In this document: positions 34,780-43,330 of the stretch, one piece after another | Layout of the letters: every line of letters starts with the position of its first letter | Numbering within the stretch: position 1 is the stretch's first letter | The notes under the pieces: generated by a model | The model's input: the letters and a program-made list of their open reading frames with translations, nothing else | Told to the model about the DNA's origin: nothing | Database searches by the model: none | Assembly (NCBI GenBank): GCA_031553535.1 | Contig: JAVBLM010000019.1 | Span: 186,001-250,000, forward strand | Direction of reading: 5' to 3' | Source of the DNA: JAIROC01 sp031553535 | GTDB lineage: Bacteria > Bacteroidota > Bacteroidia > Bacteroidales > WCHB1-69 | DNA: 64,000 bases | Program-made: the position numbers and the translations under genes

Positions 34780-35274
34780 ATGGATTACATAAAAGAAATA
34801 CAAAAGAAAATATTTTCATCCGGACAAGACGTTTCCGGTTCCCTTCAAATATGGAAAGATCTAAATAAAAAGATCGTCTTCACCAACGGATGCTTCGATA
34901 TTTTGCATCGTGGACATGCCGACTATTTAGCGCGGGCAGCATCATTGGGAGATATATTAATACTGGGACTGAATACGGATAAATCCATACGAAACTTAAA
35001 AGGTTCTTCCAGACCTGTTGTGGATGAATATTCCCGCGCCTTTATTTTAGCTTCTTTTCTTTTTGTAAATGCAGTAGTTCTATTTGACGAAGAAACTCCC
35101 CTGGACTTAATCAACTTTATCCAACCGGATATATTGGTTAAAGGATCCGATTATAAAAAAGAAGATATTGTCGGAGCAAATATTGTAGAAGCAAAAGGAG
35201 GCCGAATCATCACTATGGATTTTGTCCCGGGATTCTCCACTACCTCTATTATAGAAAAAATAAAAGACTTATAA
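34780..35274 (+). CDS. rfaE2: D-glycero-beta-D-manno-heptose 1-phosphate adenylyltransferase
   Basis: 164 residues; the stand-alone nucleotidyltransferase half of RfaE/HldE, making ADP-heptose for lipopolysaccharide or other heptose glycans. The HxGH nucleotidyl-transfer motif is HRGH (residues 43-46), preceded by VFTNGCFDILH. LVKGSDY and FVPGFSTTSIIEKI complete the family pattern. The kinase half (HldA) is not in this window. It pairs logically with the GT9 heptosyltransferase-type gene at 62.6 kb. Confidence 0.95.
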   Translation: MDYIKEIQKKIFSSGQDVSGSLQIWKDLNKKIVFTNGCFDILHRGHADYLARAASLGDILILGLNTDKSIRNLKGSSRPVVDEYSRAFILASFLFVNAVVLFDEETPLDLINFIQPDILVKGSDYKKEDIVGANIVEAKGGRIITMDFVPGFSTTSIIEKIKDL

Positions 35275-35283
35275 CTTATCAAA

Positions 35284-36570
35284 ATGGAAAATAATAAACT
35301 AATCATGCAAATCTGCTTATCGGTTTTGCTGGTATTGTTATTTTCCTGCAAAGAAAAATTCGTACCCGATCCCGTTGTTACGTTTGAACTTCCGGCAAAG
35401 AACACAACATACAATGTTCATGATGAAGTGTCCTACAAGATAAAAATATCAAGTGAATTTACCATTCGATCGATCTCGGTATATATTGCGACGAAAGGTC
35501 ATTATAAACATTCATATACGGACACCTATAATCCCGACACAAAGGATATTCTTATATCAGGATCGTTGCAGATTACGAACGAAAACCTGGAAACAGGAAC
35601 CCACTATATTGTTGTAGTTATATCCGACGGTAAGAATTCCACGTACCACATGAACCCGGTTTTTATCAATGAAATTCCCCGTAAGTTGCAAGGCTGGTTG
35701 GTTGGAGCCAGATACAATGGCTATACATTGTATCTGGTAGATGAAACATTAAATTCCGTACCGGTTTTCCGGTCTTCGCACAACTATTCGTTCCATGCTG
35801 TAGATAATAAAAGCCATCTTTGTTATATAGCAGGAGAAACAACCGGCGATTTAACGGCATTTGATTATTCAAAAAGAAATATAGCCTGGACTATTCCCAA
35901 TAATGGTACCGAAATCAATAATAAAAAATATTTTACAAGCCTGAACTTTTATCAAGATCGATTATACGTTGGAATTTATCCGTCAAGCCTGGCCCTATAT
36001 GCAACCAATGGTACATCCGCCGGTACATTAAGCTTCGAAGAATCTTATTATCCTCAAAATGTATTTTCCGGACAATATCTTTTTGTCGCATTGAAAGGTA
36101 TGGTTCAAAATGAATACAAACTGCAAATGTACTACCGTTCTCATGCATTAGTGCAGGAAATCAAAACATCCTCCATCCCTGAAAGATGGTTTGAATTGAA
36201 AGACGGGCATTTACTAGCCTTTTATTCAATCCCAACTACAGCATGGATCGCAAATATTACCCCTGACCCTCTTTGGAGCAAGCCTGTTTATTCAAATCTC
36301 GGGAACATCAACGATGTTATCAGAATAGATAATGATCACTATGCGATTGCCCATGGGAATAAGGTATCTATTTACAGCGCAAGCGAAAATACACTAAAAA
36401 CCCTTATACAAAATGTCGATTGTACTGCCCTCGGATACGACATGCTATCAGGTCAATTCTATATCGCCGAAAAAGGAACAATAACAATATGTGATTCCTC
36501 CGGAAATAATATGCATACTCTTTTGTTTGAAGGAGAAATTCAATTCGTATCTCCCGTATATAATAAATGA
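35284..36570 (+). CDS. Lipoprotein, beta-propeller-like, function unknown
   Basis: 428 residues. The N-terminal signal ends in a lipobox (LLFSC, Cys22), so it is a lipoprotein. An Ig-like N-terminal part (about 30-135, VTFELPAKNTTYNVHDEVSYKIKISSE) is followed by beta-rich repeats of WD/propeller character (LYLVDETLNSVPVFRS, LCYIAGETTGDLTAFDY, LYVGIYPSSLALY, YAIAHGNKVSIYSAS). I do not recognise a specific family. Its stop overlaps the mnmD start by 4 bases. Confidence 0.65.
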   Translation: MENNKLIMQICLSVLLVLLFSCKEKFVPDPVVTFELPAKNTTYNVHDEVSYKIKISSEFTIRSISVYIATKGHYKHSYTDTYNPDTKDILISGSLQITNENLETGTHYIVVVISDGKNSTYHMNPVFINEIPRKLQGWLVGARYNGYTLYLVDETLNSVPVFRSSHNYSFHAVDNKSHLCYIAGETTGDLTAFDYSKRNIAWTIPNNGTEINNKKYFTSLNFYQDRLYVGIYPSSLALYATNGTSAGTLSFEESYYPQNVFSGQYLFVALKGMVQNEYKLQMYYRSHALVQEIKTSSIPERWFELKDGHLLAFYSIPTTAWIANITPDPLWSKPVYSNLGNINDVIRIDNDHYAIAHGNKVSIYSASENTLKTLIQNVDCTALGYDMLSGQFYIAEKGTITICDSSGNNMHTLLFEGEIQFVSPVYNK

Positions 36571-37241
36571 AAAGAAAAGTTATTATTACCGCAGACGGAT
36601 CAAGCAGTATATACATGGAAGACCTGGATGAACATTATCATTCCGTGCATGGTGCAATCCAGGAATCTCAGCATATCTTTATAAAATCCGGTTTATTGTC
36701 AAACAATCTGAAGCAATTGGAAACAATTTCCATCTTGGAGATTGGTTTTGGAACAGGCCTAAATGCACTGTTAACCTATTTTTCTGCCAACGAGACACAT
36801 AAGAATATACATTATACGGCAATAGAATTTTATCCCGTCAATAACGAAGAATTACAATTATTAAACTATGGGAATCAACTCCCCTATCCACAGGCAAATG
36901 AAATTTTCCGCCTGATTCATGCTGCACAGTGGGAAAAGGGCGAACCCATATCGGGTCACTTCACTATTTGTAAAAACAAAATATCTGCTTTGGAAATTCA
37001 TTTGCCGGAAAACACATTCGACCTGGTATATTTTGATGCATTTTCCCCCGACTCCCAACCGGAGTTATGGTCGACCCTATTATTCGACAAAATATACAAT
37101 AGCATGAGGTTAAATGGAGTTTTTATTACTTATTCCACCAAAGGAAATGTAAAACGCGCTTTGAGACAAGCCGGGCTCTTGATTGAAAAATTACCCGGCC
37201 CTCCCGGAAAAAGAGAAATCCTAAGAGGATTTAAATATTAA
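36567..37241 (+). CDS. mnmD: tRNA 5-methylaminomethyl-2-thiouridine methyltransferase, stand-alone MnmD
   Basis: 224 residues; a SAM-dependent methyltransferase that completes mnm5s2U at the tRNA wobble base. The motif DEHYHSVHGAIQESQHIFI (residues 16-34) and the SAM site LEIGFGTGLNALL (about 56-69) are clear; VYFDAFSPDSQPELWS carries the catalytic Asp. In E. coli this domain is fused to an oxidase in MnmC; here only the methyltransferase is present, as in other Bacteroidetes. The substrate nm5U must be made elsewhere. Last gene of the operon. Confidence 0.93.
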   Translation: MKRKVIITADGSSSIYMEDLDEHYHSVHGAIQESQHIFIKSGLLSNNLKQLETISILEIGFGTGLNALLTYFSANETHKNIHYTAIEFYPVNNEELQLLNYGNQLPYPQANEIFRLIHAAQWEKGEPISGHFTICKNKISALEIHLPENTFDLVYFDAFSPDSQPELWSTLLFDKIYNSMRLNGVFITYSTKGNVKRALRQAGLLIEKLPGPPGKREILRGFKY

Positions 37242-37309
37242 CAGTTGAAAAACTCTTTCAAAAAAGCAAACGGTTTGTACTTTTATCCATTCTTCTGTGA
37301 TTTTTTATA

Positions 37310-37317
37310 TATATTTG
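37310..37317 (+). promoter_or_regulatory. Promoter -7 box (TATATTTG) for the T9SS Plug gene
   Basis: Exact TAnnTTTG match, 34 bases before the ATG at 37352. Confidence 0.6.
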
Positions 37318-37351
37318 CATTCAGATTATTTATTCAAAGATACAAAGTAAT

Positions 37352-38680
37352 ATGAATACCAAATATTTTATTTCCTTATTATGCCTATCTGTTTCATTTA
37401 TACTTAATTCGGAAGCGCAGCCTACCGACTACAGCAATATCAGTATGGAAAACAAGATATATCATCCTGATATTCTTTCTATGAAAATAGATAATAAAGC
37501 TATAGATTTTTCTTTGCCGATTATAATCCTGAATTCATCGGAACAGCTTACACTAACTTTTGATGATGAAAGTGATCAATCGAAATATTTAAAATATACA
37601 TATATCCATTGTACCTATGATTGGAAGCCAACACCCAACTTCCAGAAAATCGACTACATGAACACATATATGGAAGGTGAGACCTTTAATACCCAAACTT
37701 CTTCCAATACAATCCAATTTTATACTACCTATTCGTTGGATTTTCCCAATGACGATGTGAATGTGAGTAAATCAGGAAATTATATTTTATATGTATATGA
37801 GGACGATAATGAAAATTATATACCCATTCTTACACATCGATTTACTATTGCAGAGAAACTGGTTGAGATTTCGGCCAATGTTCAGCAGCCATACGATATT
37901 TCCGTACGCAATACCAAGCAAGAAGTATCGTTTCAGATTAGCAATCCCAACTTTCGGATTAATAACGCAAGCAGAAACCTGAAGGTGGTTATCTCCCAAA
38001 ATGGCCGCTACGACAATGCCTATATTGCTACAACTCCTACCGTTACATTAAACGATGTACTACGATACGATCGCCAAAATGAAATCCTGTTTGAAGGGGG
38101 CAGTGAATTTCGCATCTTCAATATTCGTTCTATACGCAGTGCCATGGAACACATCAGCCGCAATGCATATGAAGGAGGAGAAAATCACACTTATGTAGAT
38201 ATTGATAAGGAAAGAGTTTACCTTGCCTATGAAGACAGGATTGACATTGACGGATGCTATTTTATTGCAGCAGATGATGGGTATAATTTACAAAATGCGG
38301 ATTATACAAATGTATACTTCTCCCTGATCTGTACACCTCCGAAAGATGTAGATCTGTATATATACGGAGAATTAACCAATTGGACGTTATCGCCGAAGGC
38401 AAAATTAGAATTTCATGAATACAGGAAGCAATGGGAAGCATCCCTATATCTGAAAACAGGCTATTACAATTATACCTATCTGGCTCTTCCCAAAGGAAGC
38501 AAAGAAGCTACATTTATGTACACGGAAGGAAATTTTTGGCAAACAGAAAACAGATATATCTTTCTGGCCTACTATCAGGGAGACGGAGCATTATATGACA
38601 GGGTTATCGGATATACCCAATATTTTTCATTTGAGAAAGAAGGATCTGCCGGATTGAAATTCCTGAAACCAAAACAGTAA
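37352..38680 (+). CDS. Type IX secretion system Plug protein (DUF5103)
   Basis: 442 residues with a signal peptide (MNTKYFISLLCLSVSFILNSEAQ). The chain matches the former DUF5103 family: IYHPDILSMKIDNKAIDFSLPIIILNSSEQLTLTFDDESDQSKYLKYTYIHCTYDWKPT at the start, the DPxN-like ISNPNFRINNASRNLKVVISQNGRYDNA centre, and a C-terminal CBM48-like part (VDLYIYGELTNWTLSPKAKLEFHEYRKQWEASLYLKTGYYNYTYL). The family contains the Plug that closes the SprA/Sov translocon when no cargo is present. Its presence implies a functioning T9SS, in line with the sorting-domain protein at 43.3 kb. Confidence 0.9.
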   Translation: MNTKYFISLLCLSVSFILNSEAQPTDYSNISMENKIYHPDILSMKIDNKAIDFSLPIIILNSSEQLTLTFDDESDQSKYLKYTYIHCTYDWKPTPNFQKIDYMNTYMEGETFNTQTSSNTIQFYTTYSLDFPNDDVNVSKSGNYILYVYEDDNENYIPILTHRFTIAEKLVEISANVQQPYDISVRNTKQEVSFQISNPNFRINNASRNLKVVISQNGRYDNAYIATTPTVTLNDVLRYDRQNEILFEGGSEFRIFNIRSIRSAMEHISRNAYEGGENHTYVDIDKERVYLAYEDRIDIDGCYFIAADDGYNLQNADYTNVYFSLICTPPKDVDLYIYGELTNWTLSPKAKLEFHEYRKQWEASLYLKTGYYNYTYLALPKGSKEATFMYTEGNFWQTENRYIFLAYYQGDGALYDRVIGYTQYFSFEKEGSAGLKFLKPKQ

Positions 38681-38767
38681 AATTCAATTACCAATTACGA
38701 GAATAAGGAGCGTCATTGCCGACAACAGTACGTTGTGTAAAAGCATACATCATTCTTAATTCTTAAT

Positions 38768-39391
38768 TTATGTGACCTCTCCTAGTAAATAATCTTTTGC
38801 AAATTTTCCTTCATTAAATAGAAGATCTATGCAGCTCATATTAGATACAAAACCTAAACGATCGGAGAACACCTGCCGGTAAGGGGTCTTTATATATGGT
38901 TCCCTATCTTTATTCTTAGGGCTGATATCCTGACGCAAATCATCAATCCCTTTATCATAAACCGGTATATATTGGGATGTTAAGAGGTATTGTTTTGGAA
39001 GTCCGAATAACCTCAATACTAAATCAAATAGCTGTCTGTTATACTCAAACAGATTATTGATATTTTGCTGCGTATAAAATACCTCAAAATAGTCGCGATA
39101 ATATAAAAAGAAAGGACTCGTATTATAAGCTGCTTCTATGGCTCGCCAATGAGTACGTTGCCAGGGTTGTTGATAATCGATCTGAATCCGATTTATCGGG
39201 CAGTTGTGTAATCCTGCCTTTTTTACCGGAATAGTCAAAGGTAACAAACCGTTGGCGCCCGGGATTATACAACGGTTACGATATGTTTGCTTTACAAAAT
39301 TCTCCTGGTATTCAATATAGACTTTATCTGCCCGTAAAAATGCCAACAGATACTCCACCGGCGGTAAATATGCAATAGAAAGTACTACCAT
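38768..39391 (-). CDS. WbqC-like family protein
   Basis: 207 residues. The start SIAYLPPVEYLLAFLRADKVYIEYQENFVKQTYRNRCIIPGANGLLPLTIPV and the block WRTHWRAIEAAYNTSPFFLYYRDYFEVFY-like (here QRTHWRAIEAAYNTSPFFLYYRDYFEVFY) are typical of WbqC proteins, which occur in surface polysaccharide gene clusters. The exact reaction is not known. It precedes nothing in its operon; murA lies upstream in the same direction after a 206-base gap. Confidence 0.9.
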   Translation of the reverse strand: MVVLSIAYLPPVEYLLAFLRADKVYIEYQENFVKQTYRNRCIIPGANGLLPLTIPVKKAGLHNCPINRIQIDYQQPWQRTHWRAIEAAYNTSPFFLYYRDYFEVFYTQQNINNLFEYNRQLFDLVLRLFGLPKQYLLTSQYIPVYDKGIDDLRQDISPKNKDREPYIKTPYRQVFSDRLGFVSNMSCIDLLFNEGKFAKDYLLGEVT

Positions 39392-39550
39392 TGAATTTTT
39401 TCTATAATAATTTTGAAAGTTTAATCATTCCTATATAAAGTGCTTATCTTTCAATGAAGTTGTCAATGTTTAACTCAGGATATTATCCCCCTCAAAAGAA
39501 AGGGGATATTGAAACAAGTTACCAATGACAGAGATTGCTTCGTTCCTCGT

Positions 39551-39584
39551 AATGACGCTCTTAGCCAACATATTGCCGTCATTG
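39551..39584. repeat. Fragment of the MITE-like repeat family
   Basis: AATGACGCTCTTA... TATTGCCGTCATT closely follows the core of element 1 (23548-23582). Just upstream is a REP-like run GAGATTGCTTCGTTCCTCG. A decayed copy in the murA-wbqC gap. Confidence 0.5.
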
Positions 39585-39597
39585 CTGTAGAAGTTAA

Positions 39598-40905
39598 TTA
39601 ATCCACACGTTTGATATCTGCGCCAATAGCTTGCAAACGCTTATCTATATGTTGATATCCCCTATCAATTTGTTCTATATTACTGATAACACTCTTTCCT
39701 TTTGCAGATAAAGCAGCTATCAGCTGGGCAACTCCCGCGCGTATATCAGGAGATGTCATATTCGTCCCCCGTAATGGATTCTGATGGTTCAAGCCTATAA
39801 CAGTTGCCCTATGGGGATCGCAGAGAATAATCCTCGCACCCATATCTATTAACTTATCCACAAAGAACAAACGGCTCTCAAACATCTTTTGGTGTATCAA
39901 TACACTCCCTTTTGCTTGTATAGCCGTAACGAGAGCTATACTGATAAGATCCGGGGTAAAGCCTGGCCAGGGAGCATCGGAAATGGTCATAATAGATCCA
40001 TCCATGAATGTTTCGATTTCATAACATTCCTGTTCAGGGATAAAAATATCATCCCCCACCCTTTCCATCTGTATACCTAAACGGGAAAATACGTCAGGGA
40101 CAATTCCCAGATAATCATATCCAACATCTTTTATCGTAATTTCAGAACGGGTAATTGCCGCCATGCCGATAAAACTGCCTATTTCAATCATATCAGGTAA
40201 TAAACGATGCTCACATCCATGTAGCTTCTCCACCCCTTCGATTGTCAACATATTGGATCCTACTCCCGAAATCCTGGCCCCCATATTATTCAACATCGTG
40301 CAAAGTTGATATAGATAGGGTTCACAGGCTGCATTAAAAATAATGGTCTTACCTTCTGCCAAAACTGCTGCCATAACAATATTGGCAGTACCTGTCACCG
40401 ATGCCTCATCCAATAACATATAACATCCGCGAAGACATTCCGCCTCTACTTTATATGTCAAACTCTGTTGAGAATAATCGAACTTTGCGCCTAACTTGGA
40501 TAATCCGACAAAGTGAGTATCGAGTCTTCTCCTGCCAATTTTATCCCCTCCCGGACGAGGAGCACTTCCCTTGCGAAACCGGCCCAGCATAGGCCCCAAA
40601 ATCATGATCGAACCTCGCAAACTATTCGCTTTCGTATAAAAATCCTTTGTCTCCAGATAACTGAAATCTATATCTGTTGCTTCAAACGAATAGGTATCGT
40701 GGGACAATTTCTCCACGTGTACACCCATTCCTTTCAAAAGTTCAATCAGCCGATTGATATCCTGTATATCGGGTAAATTCGATATGGTGACTTTATCTTT
40801 CGTCAACAATACCGCACATAAAACTTGTAATGCCTCATTTTTCGCCCCCTGGGGCACTAATTTTCCATGAAGGCGATTTCCCCCATTTATTTCAAAACTA
40901 CTCAT
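39598..40905 (-). CDS. murA: UDP-N-acetylglucosamine 1-carboxyvinyltransferase (Asp-type active site)
   Basis: 435 residues; first committed enzyme of peptidoglycan precursor synthesis. The start at MSSFEINGGNRLHGK is chosen over a frame 25 codons longer because homology begins here and a -7 box lies 24-31 bases upstream. Conserved blocks: PQGAKNEALQVLCAVLLT, LLDEASVTGTANIVMAA, MTSPDIRAGVAQLIAALSAKGKSVISNIEQIDRGYQ. In the active-site loop the motif is RPGGDKIGRRRLD with Asp121 where E. coli has Cys115; such enzymes are expected to resist fosfomycin. To my memory this Asp is general in Bacteroidetes. Confidence 0.96.
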   Translation of the reverse strand: MSSFEINGGNRLHGKLVPQGAKNEALQVLCAVLLTKDKVTISNLPDIQDINRLIELLKGMGVHVEKLSHDTYSFEATDIDFSYLETKDFYTKANSLRGSIMILGPMLGRFRKGSAPRPGGDKIGRRRLDTHFVGLSKLGAKFDYSQQSLTYKVEAECLRGCYMLLDEASVTGTANIVMAAVLAEGKTIIFNAACEPYLYQLCTMLNNMGARISGVGSNMLTIEGVEKLHGCEHRLLPDMIEIGSFIGMAAITRSEITIKDVGYDYLGIVPDVFSRLGIQMERVGDDIFIPEQECYEIETFMDGSIMTISDAPWPGFTPDLISIALVTAIQAKGSVLIHQKMFESRLFFVDKLIDMGARIILCDPHRATVIGLNHQNPLRGTNMTSPDIRAGVAQLIAALSAKGKSVISNIEQIDRGYQHIDKRLQAIGADIKRVD

Positions 40906-40928
40906 GTGACTCTTTTTATTATGATTTA

Positions 40929-40936
40929 CAAAGTTA
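40929..40936 (-). promoter_or_regulatory. Promoter -7 box (TAACTTTG) for murA
   Basis: On the minus strand TAACTTTG fits TAnnTTTG, 24 bases before the chosen start codon, and excludes the longer frame starting at 40980. Confidence 0.6.
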
Positions 40937-41004
40937 AGAAAAAAAAGAAATACAGAAGTAAACAAACCATTTAAATCCAAAAGAAAGTTTATTTGTTTTT
41001 TCAG

Positions 41005-41012
41005 TATATTTG
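41005..41012 (+). promoter_or_regulatory. Promoter -7 box (TATATTTG) for the TPR/HTH regulator gene
   Basis: Exact TAnnTTTG match, 30 bases before the ATG at 41042; divergent from the murA promoter. Confidence 0.6.
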
Positions 41013-41041
41013 TACTTTATTTTCAAATCTACTACAATATA

Positions 41042-42685
41042 ATGAAAAAGGGCCTTGTTTATAAAATCATTTTTATCTTTTTAACCGCTTTTATCCACGA
41101 AATAGGGTATGGAAATACCAATACAAGACAATATTGTAAAAACCTTATCGATTCTGCAAAAAAAGAATGCTTGGCGAGAAACTATGTTAAGTCCATGGGA
41201 ATTTTGACAGAGGTACAACCTATAATAAAAGAAAATAAATTTGTCGAGCTAGAAATACAAAGGCTAAACATTATAGGGGTAATTCACAGCTATTTATTAG
41301 CCTATGATAAAGCTATGGAATATTATACAGATGCGTATGATATTGCAGTTAAATCTCATAACTTGAAATCACAATCTACCATTTTAAATAATATTTCGAT
41401 TGTATATCGCGATAATAATGAAGCTGATAAATGTTTCGATTATTTAAAAAAAGCTTATGATATATCGGTAAAGTTGGGCGATAATAAAGGAATAGGAGAA
41501 ATTGCAAATAATATAGTTTATGTCGCTATTTATAAGAAAGATACCGCGTTAGGTGAACAGTATATAAATATTGCAAGAAATGTACAAACCGACAATAAAG
41601 AACTTTTCATAAAAACCCAAATCGTAACTATTGAGTTTTTATTATTTAAAAAGGATTATGTTGCTGCGGAATCCATGGTGTTGCATCTTTTACAAGAGGA
41701 AGAAAAAATAGAAATGGAACCAAAACATAAAATTTCTCTTTTCTTTTTCCTCGCCGAAATTAGTCAAAATAAAAAGAATTACGAAAAAGCTGTTTATTAT
41801 CTCAATGAAATATTGAAAGAAAAAGTTACTTTAAGAGAAAAGATCAAGGCTTATGAGCGATTGTCTGAACTTTATCAAGAAAGCAACTCATTTACGTTGG
41901 CTTTACAATACAAAGATTCCGTTTTACAGACAAGCGATTCTTTACATAAAATAAATAACAAACAATACATGGAAATGAGTCATGTTCGAATGGCATTGCT
42001 GAACTCGGAAAAAGAATTGGCCGAAAGTAAAGCAAAACAAAAAGTAGAACATATTTTGATTATATCTATTACTGCTTTTATCTGTCTTCTTGCCATTATT
42101 TTGATTTGTTTATTTCGCATACAGTCCATACGCAATAAACAACGTAAACAAATAACCGAATTGGAATTGGAGAAAGAAAAAAACCAGAAATTGTTATTGG
42201 AACAGCAATTTAAAGAACACGAAACATTGGCTTTATTAGAGCAAGAGAAATTAAATAATGAAATAGAAACTAAAAACAGGCAGCTTACAGCACGAATTTT
42301 ATCACAATCGAATAAGAACAAATTAGTAGAAGAAATATTGGAAATACTACCCAAATCCGGCAACAAAATAGGGGCAAAGACACTATCATTGACTCGCCGA
42401 AGATTGAAAATGGAATTGAAAGAAAGTACCGAACTGGATGCTTTCCTTGTTCATTTCGAACAAACAAATCCTAAGCTTTTCTCTTTCTTAAAAGAATATC
42501 ATCCGGACCTGACAACCGGTGAAATTCGTTTGCTTTCTTATATTTATCTTGATTTGAATGCAAAAGAAATAGCGTCTTTGTTAAATATAACACACGATTA
42601 TTGCAAAAAAAAGAAACAACGCCTTGCCCATAAAATGAGGGTTCAAACGGGACAACTGCATGATTACTTAATAAGCATCGCATAA
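41042..42685 (+). CDS. TPR-repeat membrane regulator with C-terminal HTH domain
   Basis: 547 residues. A signal/anchor (1-24) leads to periplasmic TPR repeats (about 30-320; units such as DKAMEYYTDAYDIAVKSHNLKSQSTILNNISIVYRD), a single membrane helix (about 340-360, ILIISITAFICLLAIILICLF), a cytosolic coiled coil (365-430, Glu/Lys/Gln-rich) and a C-terminal LuxR/GerE-like helix-turn-helix (about 490-540, LTTGEIRLLSYIYLDLNAKEIASLLNITHDYCKKKKQRL). This layout is common in Bacteroidetes one-component regulators. Its target is unknown; the giant secreted-protein gene follows downstream. Confidence 0.85.
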   Translation: MKKGLVYKIIFIFLTAFIHEIGYGNTNTRQYCKNLIDSAKKECLARNYVKSMGILTEVQPIIKENKFVELEIQRLNIIGVIHSYLLAYDKAMEYYTDAYDIAVKSHNLKSQSTILNNISIVYRDNNEADKCFDYLKKAYDISVKLGDNKGIGEIANNIVYVAIYKKDTALGEQYINIARNVQTDNKELFIKTQIVTIEFLLFKKDYVAAESMVLHLLQEEEKIEMEPKHKISLFFFLAEISQNKKNYEKAVYYLNEILKEKVTLREKIKAYERLSELYQESNSFTLALQYKDSVLQTSDSLHKINNKQYMEMSHVRMALLNSEKELAESKAKQKVEHILIISITAFICLLAIILICLFRIQSIRNKQRKQITELELEKEKNQKLLLEQQFKEHETLALLEQEKLNNEIETKNRQLTARILSQSNKNKLVEEILEILPKSGNKIGAKTLSLTRRRLKMELKESTELDAFLVHFEQTNPKLFSFLKEYHPDLTTGEIRLLSYIYLDLNAKEIASLLNITHDYCKKKKQRLAHKMRVQTGQLHDYLISIA

Positions 42686-42965
42686 TTTGCTTTTTGTTTT
42701 CACTCTTCGATTTCTTTTTTAGTTTAGAGATCAAAATACAGTATATTTTATTGTTAACCTGATTTTTGTAGCTTAAATTTATCTTCTTTTTCTTCCATTT
42801 GTCTCCGTTTTGTCCCTCCAAGTAATAAATCTTTCTTTTATATTTGCCGAAAAATTACTATTAATATGAATTGGTAAAGAAAAAATAATGAAAATGATGG
42901 CATTTTTGTTTCTGTATTTCCTATATTACATATTGCGCTCGGGTATCAATAACGTCCGACTATTC
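42686..42965. other. Intergenic spacer before array locus 4
   Basis: AT-rich, with no clear promoter box or terminator. A 112-codon plus-strand frame (42888-43226) runs into the repeats but its start is not supported by a promoter or homology. Confidence 0.4.
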
Positions 42966-43141
42966 GGAAAGTACCCCGGCATTTACTTTGGAGGTTTCCG
43001 GGAAGCCGGAAAGTATCCCAGTGTTTACTTTGGAGGTTTCCGGAATACCGGAAAGTATCCCGATATTCACTTTGAGGGTTTCCGGAAGGTCGGAAACCTC
43101 CAAAGTAAATGCTTTGCTTGTTTCCGAACGTTCGGACGGCT
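42966..43141. repeat. 42-bp tandem repeat array, locus 4, with one inverted unit
   Basis: GGAAAG-type anchors fall at 42966, 43008, 43050, 43092 and 43134, all 42 apart. The fourth unit contains the exact reverse complement of part of the first: 21 bases at 42980-43000 reappear inverted at 43091-43111 (CATTTACTTTGG... and ...CCAAAGTAAATG). Units hold TTTCC-N8-GGAAA and AAGTA-N10-TACTT dyads. Confidence 0.88.
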
Positions 43142-43166
43142 TCTCCAAAGAAATAGAATGGTAAAA

Positions 43167-43200
43167 ATAATAACCGGATTAACTCTATTGAACTCGCAAG
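43167..43200. repeat. Fragment of MITE-like element interior
   Basis: GGATTAACTCTATTGAACTCGC and what follows correspond, in reverse complement and with few mismatches, to the right-hand interior of element 2 (about 24080-24111). It begins about 25 bases after the end of array locus 4. Confidence 0.55.
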
Positions 43201-43330
43201 CTCGGTTGCTTCATTCCCAGCAATGATGGAAAAAACTTGAAAATCAAAACAAAATAAATATCAACCATTGAATTTTGAACATTGAATATTGAATATTAAC
43301 TAATGAATTATTAACAAAAACTTTTAATCA

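Noticed and set aside
42888..43226. 112-codon plus-strand frame over array locus 4
   Set aside because: The open frame follows from the 42-base period; no promoter box or signal, and one unit is inverted, which would change its peptide completely.
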